Made by a program: the position numbers and the translations under genes. Below are positions 7,997 through 12,696 of a stretch of 12,696 bases of DNA, in pieces. Below the pieces are notes generated by a model. That model had not been told where the DNA came from. It did no database searches and saw only the letters and a program-made list of their open reading frames with translations. Positions within the stretch are counted from its first letter, which is position 1. Every line of letters starts with the position of its first letter. Source of the stretch: Verrucomicrobiota bacterium (GTDB lineage Bacteria; Verrucomicrobiota; Verrucomicrobiae; Chthoniobacterales; UBA10450); assembly GCA_003219495.1 (NCBI GenBank), contig QHOZ01000131.1, positions 1,597-14,292 of the forward strand, read 5' to 3'.

Positions 7997-9013
7997 TCAC
8001 GCGAATTGCCTTAGGAATCTGAGGTCGTTTTGCGCGAAAAGGCGAAGGTCCGGAATATCGAACAAGATCATGGCGAGACGATCCATGCCGAGACCGAACG
8101 CGAAGCCGCTCCATTTTTCCGGATCGTACGCTTTGTCGCCGCGGGCTTTGTTGATTTGTTCGAAAACGGCGGGATGCACCACGCCGGAGCCGGCGACTTC
8201 GATCCAGCGCTCGCCGCCTTTGAGCGCTTTCGATTTCACGTAACACTCAAGACTCGGCTCAGTGAACGGAAAAAAGTGTGGCCGAAATTGCACTTCCGTT
8301 CCCGAGCCAAATAATTCACGCATGAAAAATTCGAGTGTGCCCTTCAAATCCGCGACGCTAACGTTTTCATCGACGTAAAGTCCTTCGATCTGATGGAACT
8401 GCGCAGCGTGGGTCGCGTCGATTTCCTCGTTGCGATAAGCAGCGCCGGGCGCGATCACGCGAATCGGCGGCGGCGTTGATTCCATTGTGCGGATTTGCAC
8501 GGTTGAAGTGTGCGTGCGCAGCAATCGGCCATCCGGAAGATAAAATGTGTCCTGCTCGGAACGCGCGGGATGTTCGGGCGGCGTGTTCAGGGCGTCAAAG
8601 CAATGCCACTCGTCTTCAATGTCCGGGCCATCGGCGAGCGCGAAACCCATTCGCCGGAAAATATCGATTGCGCGTTCCCACATTTGCGTGAGCGGATGCA
8701 GCGCGCCGATCTCGCGCAGCGTTCCGGGCAGTGAGATGTCGATCTTCCCCAGCGACGCGGATTCTTTTTGCGCGCGAAATTGTTGAGAGCGCGATTCGAT
8801 CGCGGCCGTGACCGCGGTCCGGACGTCGTTCAGCAATTTGCCGACGATCGGTTTTTCTTCCTTGGAAAGCGTTTTCATCTGCTCGCCCCAGGCAGAAACG
8901 CTTCCGCTGCGTCCGAGATATTTCACACGAGCGGCTTCGAGCGACTGCTCGTCACCGGCGGATTCGATCTCGCGCAGCGCGTCGTCGCGCAGTTGTTCCA
9001 GCGGATGAGCCAT
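7997..9013 (-). CDS. pheS: Phenylalanine-tRNA ligase alpha subunit
   Basis: Catalytic alpha chain of phenylalanyl-tRNA synthetase (class II), forming Phe-AMP and charging tRNA-Phe with PheT. 338 residues from the ATG at 9013 (MAHPLEQLRDDALREIES); a TTG two codons upstream (9019) is possible but less likely. The N-terminal coiled-coil tRNA-binding arm covers about 1-85 (ARVKYLGRSG, EEKPIVGKLLNDVR). The class II core follows with ISLPGTLREIGALHPLTQ, GPDIEDEWHCFDALN, HPARSEQDTFYL, motif 2 RTHTSTVQIRTM and RNEEIDATHAAQFHQIEGL, FRPHFFPFTEPSLE, WIEVAGSGVVHP, and motif 3 GFAFGLGMDRLAMI. It ends DLRLFAQNDLRFLRQFA. All key motifs are intact. It lies between the damaged rplT and a repeat-filled gap before pheT. 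No strong Shine-Dalgarno is visible. Confidence 0.98.
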   Translation of the reverse strand: MAHPLEQLRDDALREIESAGDEQSLEAARVKYLGRSGSVSAWGEQMKTLSKEEKPIVGKLLNDVRTAVTAAIESRSQQFRAQKESASLGKIDISLPGTLREIGALHPLTQMWERAIDIFRRMGFALADGPDIEDEWHCFDALNTPPEHPARSEQDTFYLPDGRLLRTHTSTVQIRTMESTPPPIRVIAPGAAYRNEEIDATHAAQFHQIEGLYVDENVSVADLKGTLEFFMRELFGSGTEVQFRPHFFPFTEPSLECYVKSKALKGGERWIEVAGSGVVHPAVFEQINKARGDKAYDPEKWSGFAFGLGMDRLAMILFDIPDLRLFAQNDLRFLRQFA

Positions 9014-9074
9014 GATCAACGCAACGTTGAAGCGTCAACGTCCAACGCTCAACGTCGAATTTTGGACGTGGGTC
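9014..9074. repeat. Short caacg-rich palindromic spacer between rplT and pheS
   Basis: The 61-bp gap is built of repeated (t)caacg units on the plus strand. It contains two overlapping inverted repeats that cannot form together: ACGTTGA/TCAACGT (9024-9030 with 9035-9041, 4-nt loop) and ACGTCCAA/TTGGACGT (9038-9045 with 9062-9069). It could be a dispersed microrepeat, an mRNA stabiliser or an attenuator-like pair; there is no T run to call a terminator. Confidence 0.5.
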
Positions 9075-9441
9075 CTACGCCGCTTTCTTTTTCGACTTCG
9101 ATTTTTCGTCGAGCGCGCTTTTCGCCTGTTCGATAATCGCTTTGAATGCGGTTGCGTCGTTCACCGCGATGTCGGCAAGAATTTTGCGATCGAGTCCGAC
9201 GCCGGCGGCCTTTAATCCCTCTGCGAGGCGGCTGTAGGTTAATCCGTTCGCGCGCGCCGCGGCGTTGAGTCGTTGGATCCAAAGATAACGGAAGTTGCGC
9301 TTGCGCGTCTTGCGATCGCGATACGACCAATACTTCGCCTTCATGGTCGCGTCTTTCGCGTACCGGAAAAGTTTTGATCTGCGTCCGCGAAACGCGTTTG
9401 CGCCGGGCGCGGCTGGCCGGCGAATTAGTTGCTCTTGGCAT
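9075..9441 (-). pseudogene. rplT: 50S ribosomal protein L20, frame broken near the N-terminus
   Basis: L20 binds 23S rRNA early in large-subunit assembly. The ATG at 9441 gives the canonical start MPRATNSPASRARRKRV. The frame then turns into nonsense while the family sequence resumes one frame over as FRGRRSKLFRYAKDATMKAKYW, then RDRKTRKRNFRYLWIQRLNAAARANG, ending at TAG 9077. In normal L20 the stretch between RRKR and FRGRRSK is about seven residues (like VLKxAKG). Here only one nucleotide remains, so about 20 nt are missing at around 9393, which also explains the frame change. The rest of the protein is intact and well conserved. L20 is normally required for efficient ribosome assembly, so a sequence or assembly error, or a second copy elsewhere, is likely. 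An internal ATG at 9344 could give an 89-residue protein without the N-terminal extension. Confidence 0.9.
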
Positions 9442-9644
9442 TTGTTGTTATGTCGGGGATCGCTCCACGACTCCTCATTCAGCGGGCTGTTTATATATTT
9501 TCGATCTTTCCGACCTCGCTCGCTGAGGAATCCCGCAACTGCGGGACAGGTGGAGAGACGACCGACGCGTCAGCGCCGGGGCGGAGAAAGTAGGTCAAAA
9601 ATGACGGATGACAAACGCTTTGTCATTTACGATATACTCAGCTC
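9442..9644. other. Divergent intergenic region between rplT and the cyclase
   Basis: No gene is seen; in particular no rpmI (L35) or infC precedes rplT. On the minus strand, upstream of rplT, there is an AT-rich stretch at 9489-9499 (tatata) that could be a -10, and a gaggag at 9471-9476 too far from the ATG to serve it. There is a perfect hairpin at 9531-9546 (tcccgc-aact-gcggga). The 9511-9600 stretch (gacctcgctcgctgagg and onward) resembles dispersed palindromic intergenic repeats. Confidence 0.6.
9608..9638 (+). promoter_or_regulatory. Putative cyclase promoter with overlapping palindromic operator
   Basis: ATGACAAACGCTTTGTCAT (9608-9626) is a perfect 8-bp inverted repeat with a 3-nt centre. 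Its left arm overlaps a -35-like ATGACA (9608-9613, 5 of 6 to TTGACA; 19-nt spacer, or 18 if TGACAA is used). TATACT (9633-9638) is a good -10. The GTG start of the cyclase is only 6 nt after the -10, which places the likely transcription start at or near the start codon, suggesting a leaderless mRNA. Confidence 0.5.
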
Positions 9645-11387
9645 GTGCATTGGCTGCATCGCCACCGCTACACGATTCTCGCGACTATTTGCACGGTCGT
9701 GACCGTTATAGCCGTCGCCGCGCATTTTCTGCCGAGCGTTCCGTATTTATCCGACATCTGGCGCGCTGACCAAAACGTGCAGGATCTTCTCCGGCGCGAA
9801 GGCCGCAAAGTTGCGACGCGGCCGGACCTTGTCTTCGTCGGCATCGATCAGGAGTCGTTCGAGTTCCAGCCGTTCAATCCGGAACAGGTGGCGAACAACC
9901 GGGCGCTGCAATTGATGGCGGCGAAGCCATTTCCGTGGTCGCGCGAAGTTTGGGCGCTGGTGATGGATCGATTATTCGCCGCCGGCGCGCGGCTCATCAT
10001 GTTCGACATCGTCTTTAGCTCAACAAAAGAGGGCGATGAGGCTTTTCACGCCGCGCTCGATCGCTATCGCGACAAAGTCGTGCTTGGCGCGAATGTTGAA
10101 TTCTCCGCGCTGGGAAAAGGCGAAGGCCCGAAAATCGTGCCGCCGGCTGTTGCACTGATTCCGGATCCGCAAATGTTCGACGATCGCGTCGGCTACGTTG
10201 TTTTCTTCCCTGACGAGATGGACGGGAAAATCCGATCTCTTCGATACACGATCACCGAGCGACAACTTGCGCATCAACCGCCATTCGCCGGGGAGAAAGA
10301 ATTTGAAGCGATGAGCGCGCGCGCTTTGGAAAAGTTCGGCCACGCCGCGGACCTGCCGCGCGATCTCGAATCGCACATGTTTCGGTTCAGTTCGCTGGAC
10401 GCGTATCAGCCGAGAAAATTGTGGGAGCTGCTGGATGACAAGCTCTGGCATTTCAATTTTCACGACGGCGCGGATTTCAAAGACAAGGTCGTGATGATTG
10501 GGATGTCGGCGCAGATTCAGCACGACGTTTTCGATACGCCAATGAGTCCGGAAACGCCGGGCCCGGTTTTGCACTTTCACGCGATCGCCGCCGCGATGGC
10601 GCATGAATTTCTTTTCGTAGCGCCGCTGTGGGTTGGATTCGCGACGATTCTCGGCGCCGGAGTCTTGGCTTTCGTTGTCGTCGCATTTATCCGGCGTCCG
10701 TTTCTCTGTTTTGTAATGGTACTCTCTTTGGCAGCCGCCTATTTGGTCGCGATCCGAATTGTCTACGACCAGCTTGGATATTTTGTCCTCGTCATTCCGC
10801 CGGTTGGGACATTCCTTGTCAGCGGACTTTCCGGACTTGGTTTCGAATACGCGCTCGAGCGAATCGAAAAATTGCGCGTCCGCCGGACGCTCGAGCGTTA
10901 CGTTTCAAAAAACATCGTCAAAGAAATCCTCGATAATCCGGGCGGCTTTTACAGTTCGATGCTCGGTTCGCGCAAACCGGTCACCGTTTTATTTTCGGAC
11001 TTGGTTGGGTTCACCAGTTTGTCGGAGAAGGCGGACCCGGTAACGCTCGTTTCGCAATTGAATCGTTATCTCAGCGCGATGGTGCCGAACGTTTTCGATA
11101 ATGCCGGGACGCTCGATAAATTCATCGGCGACGCGATCATGGCGGTGTGGGGAAACGTGAGCACTCACGGTGTGGAGGTTGATGCGAAGGCCTCGGCGCG
11201 CGCCGCGCTCGGAATGCGGCGCGAGTTGGCGAAGCTGAATGAAGAATGGCGCGCGGAAGGAATAAAGCCGCTGGCTTGCGGCATTGGGATTAATCACGGT
11301 GACGCAGTTGTCGGCAACATCGGTTCTTACGAGCCGCACGAGCGTCTCGACCCGACGGTGATCGGCGATGCGGTGAATCTTGCCTAG
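9645..11387 (+). CDS. CHASE2-domain class III adenylate cyclase, cut by in-frame TAG
   Basis: Membrane-bound signalling cyclase predicted to make cAMP. GTG start (MHWLHRHRYTILATICTVV); an in-frame TGA at 9609 limits upstream extension. Domain order: TM helix at about 9-29; extracytoplasmic CHASE2 sensor at about 40-320 (PDLVFVGIDQESFE, WSREVWALVMDRLFAAGARLI, FKDKVVMIGMSAQ); TM helices in the region about 322-400; cyclase domain from about 440. Catalytic residues seen: metal-binding D452 (FSDLVGFT) and D496 (FIGDAIMAVWG); adenine-selecting K492 and D569, which favour ATP over GTP; and N578 of the transition-state pair. Codon 581 is TAG (11385-11387) where the family has Ser in NLASRLE, so the paired Arg582 would be lost. 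The reading frame continues to 11774 with normal cyclase sequence. One base change, TCG to TAG, explains the stop; other genes here use TAG as a normal stop, so general recoding is unlikely. Confidence 0.93.
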   Translation: MHWLHRHRYTILATICTVVTVIAVAAHFLPSVPYLSDIWRADQNVQDLLRREGRKVATRPDLVFVGIDQESFEFQPFNPEQVANNRALQLMAAKPFPWSREVWALVMDRLFAAGARLIMFDIVFSSTKEGDEAFHAALDRYRDKVVLGANVEFSALGKGEGPKIVPPAVALIPDPQMFDDRVGYVVFFPDEMDGKIRSLRYTITERQLAHQPPFAGEKEFEAMSARALEKFGHAADLPRDLESHMFRFSSLDAYQPRKLWELLDDKLWHFNFHDGADFKDKVVMIGMSAQIQHDVFDTPMSPETPGPVLHFHAIAAAMAHEFLFVAPLWVGFATILGAGVLAFVVVAFIRRPFLCFVMVLSLAAAYLVAIRIVYDQLGYFVLVIPPVGTFLVSGLSGLGFEYALERIEKLRVRRTLERYVSKNIVKEILDNPGGFYSSMLGSRKPVTVLFSDLVGFTSLSEKADPVTLVSQLNRYLSAMVPNVFDNAGTLDKFIGDAIMAVWGNVSTHGVEVDAKASARAALGMRRELAKLNEEWRAEGIKPLACGIGINHGDAVVGNIGSYEPHERLDPTVIGDAVNLA

Positions 11388-11774
11388 CGACTCGAAGCGC
11401 TGACGCGCCAATACCACGTCGATATTTTGAATGGCTCGAGCGCGGCCGAGCTCATCACAGATGAATTCACTTTGCGCTCAGTGGATCTCGTTCAAGTAAA
11501 AGGCAAAACCGAACCCGTCGAAGTATTCACCATGATCGGAGCGCGAAATGACAATCTCGATCCGGAATGGTTGAAGTGGATTGAGTCGTACGAAGAGGGA
11601 ATCAAAAAGTTCCGCGGCCGCGAGTTCACCGAAGCGAAGATCTTGTTTTCGCGCTTCCTCGAATTTTATCCGGAGGATTTTTTGGCGAAGATGTATTTAG
11701 AACGCTCTCTGAAATACGAGGCGGCGCCGCCGGACGAATCCTGGAACGCGGTGGAAGTGTTTACGAAAAAGTAA
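11388..11774 (+). pseudogene. C-terminal end of the same cyclase, after the in-frame stop
   Basis: Same frame as the cyclase, starting immediately after the TAG with RLEALTRQYHVDIL, which contains the transition-state Arg (residue 582). It then runs through the end of the cyclase domain (DEFTLRSVDLVQVKGKTEPVEVFTMIG). The last 55 residues or so (EEGIKKFRGREFTEAKILFSRFLEFYPED) look like a single TPR-type helical repeat, a common tail of these cyclases. The only start-like codon is a TTG at 11427, inside the cyclase fold, so independent translation is improbable. The intact protein would be 709 residues. The stop TAA at 11772-11774 lies 6 nt from the end of the convergent gene. Confidence 0.85.
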
Positions 11775-11780
11775 CGGGGC

Positions 11781-12696
11781 TCAGTTTTTCCGGCGCAGCA
11801 ATGCAAAGCTTCCGACGTCGTGATCGAGCTCATAATTGTTCGCGAGATATTCGACGACTTCGGGAAGCGCGACCTCGTGGGGAATTCGGTCGTGCAATGG
11901 CGCGTCGCGATAAACAATGGCCAGGCGCGGCCGCGTTCGCTCGAGATCCGCGATGAGTTGCTGCCGCTGCGCGCGCGTGACCGCGAAAACAGCCAGCGGA
12001 AAACGAGTCGGTTGCGGCCGGTCGGCGAGGAAATAGATGAGCGCTTCATTTGGAAAAACCCAAATGGGTTCGTTTGGCGCAGTGCGCGATTGGATTTCGC
12101 GAATCAGCTCGGTGAGGTCGCGCGCGAATTCATCCGGGAAAAGCGCGCTTCCCGCCCGCGCAACGGACAGCGGCCGGCCAGTCGGCGGTTCAATGAACGC
12201 GCGGAAGTTTCCGTGCGCGTTCGAGCTCCAGGGCAGGAGCGATGCAGCACCCGCAACGAGAGCGCTCGTTGCCGCAACGCGATGATTCGGAATGCCGAGC
12301 GCGAACCACGCGTCCTCGAGTAATCCCGCGAGCAAGATCAACGCGGGCGGGAGCACGAACGGCAAATGAATGTCATCTGGTCGCGATACTGCGGCGTTGC
12401 ACAGGACAATTCCGAAAATCACGAGTGCGGTTTGCGTCCAAACGCGCGCGTCCCGCTCGCCGCGCAATAGTTTTATCGCGATGATGAACGCAGCGATCAC
12501 CAGAATCGCAGGGGTGAAATAGGCCCGGAGCGATTCCAGCCCGAAGTCGAACGGCGGAAATACGAGTGCGCCGAACCCCAACAACCGCACGCGCGAAAAC
12601 AATGTCATGTTGTCGATCATCGCGGTGAGGGAGTGCGTTGCGATGAGATAGAACGTTGCAGGCAGTGCAACGATCGCTACACCGATTGCGCTCCAC
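11781..12696 (-). CDS. Polytopic membrane protein, GT-C (family 39-like) glycosyltransferase C-terminal part, partial
   Basis: The frame is open to the right edge (reading WSAIGVAIVALPATFYLIATHSLTA before the ATG at 12620), so the start lies outside the window and that ATG is internal. Visible: about five hydrophobic helices (in the added edge segment, then LLGFGALVFPPF, YFTPAILVIAAFIIAIKLL, WTQTALVIFGIVLCNAAV, LPFVLPPALILLAGLLEDAWFALG, and AATSALVAGAASLLPW). These are followed by a soluble C-terminal part of about 140 residues with DLTELIREIQSRTAPNEPIWVFPNEALIYFLADR and a small alpha/beta-like end. This layout, and the nucleotide-free 'NEPIWVFPNEALIYFLADRPQPTRFP' style segment, resemble the C-termini of lipid-linked-sugar glycosyltransferases of the PMT/ArnT type. 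The catalytic N-terminal Asp motif is not in the window, so the assignment is tentative. Substrate unknown. Confidence 0.7.
   Translation of the reverse strand, partial: WSAIGVAIVALPATFYLIATHSLTAMIDNMTLFSRVRLLGFGALVFPPFDFGLESLRAYFTPAILVIAAFIIAIKLLRGERDARVWTQTALVIFGIVLCNAAVSRPDDIHLPFVLPPALILLAGLLEDAWFALGIPNHRVAATSALVAGAASLLPWSSNAHGNFRAFIEPPTGRPLSVARAGSALFPDEFARDLTELIREIQSRTAPNEPIWVFPNEALIYFLADRPQPTRFPLAVFAVTRAQRQQLIADLERTRPRLAIVYRDAPLHDRIPHEVALPEVVEYLANNYELDHDVGSFALLRRKN

Noticed and set aside
9442..9600. Possible rpmI (L35) upstream of rplT
   Set aside because: No open frame with the Lys/Arg-rich L35 sequence is present on the minus strand.
10020..10604. 194-residue minus-strand open frame inside the cyclase
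   Set aside because: Mirror frame of the CHASE2 region; nothing in it looks like a real protein.
11385..11387. TAG read as a sense codon (recoded genetic code)
   Set aside because: lhr, pheT and rplT end in TAG at the expected family C-termini, so TAG is a normal stop here.
11765..11790. GAAAAA/TTTTTC inverted repeat between the convergent cyclase and membrane protein as a two-way terminator
   Set aside because: Only a weak A/T stem with a 14-nt loop and no GC stem; not enough to call.
1..12696. CRISPR arrays, transposases, tRNA or rRNA genes, toxin-antitoxin or defence modules
   Set aside because: No regularly spaced repeats, no transposase-like frames, no cloverleaf with T-loop consensus, and all large frames are assigned to housekeeping or signalling genes.

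Overview
This window is high-GC bacterial chromosomal DNA made of housekeeping genes. The order lhr, small exported protein, carA, 6S RNA, pheT, pheS, rplT, CHASE2 adenylate cyclase, GT-C-type membrane protein, together with the codon style and sequence relatedness of the proteins, suggests a soil Verrucomicrobiota-like bacterium. That is an inference at moderate-to-low confidence, because no rRNA or other marker is present to settle it.

Layout. Positions 1-3598 (+) hold the 3' part of lhr, a large SF2 helicase-related DNA repair protein, split into two frames at a diverged tandem repeat (1769-1892). Convergent to it on the minus strand is a block read from high to low coordinates. It starts with rplT (9441-9075, frame broken by an apparent 20-nt loss near its start), then pheS (9013-7997), a REP/BIME-like palindromic element (7854-7971) and pheT (7842-5521). 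After pheT comes a long hairpin (5505-5445) and then a 6S regulatory RNA (about 5440-5260) closed by a clear intrinsic terminator (5251-5220). The block ends with carA (5166-4015) and a small exported Cys/His-rich protein (4011-3610). On the plus strand from 9645 lies a membrane-bound class III adenylate cyclase with a CHASE2 sensor. An in-frame TAG falls between its two transition-state residues. The right edge is the C-terminal part of a minus-strand polytopic membrane protein resembling GT-C (family 39-like) glycosyltransferases.

How the parts work together. rplT-pheS-pheT is the conserved translation cluster (ribosomal protein L20 and both phenylalanyl-tRNA synthetase subunits), here without rpmI/infC next to rplT. 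carA makes the glutaminase subunit for carbamoyl phosphate (arginine and pyrimidines). The 6S RNA, which ordinary gene calling would leave as an empty 350-bp gap, would tune sigma-70 RNA polymerase in stationary phase.

The most notable result besides the 6S RNA is that three normally intact genes (lhr, rplT, cyclase) carry frame-breaking lesions within 12.7 kb. Either the sequence is of limited accuracy (for example a metagenome assembly) or these are real lesions; reads would decide. I saw no CRISPR, no tRNA or rRNA, no transposase, and no convincing new multi-gene system.
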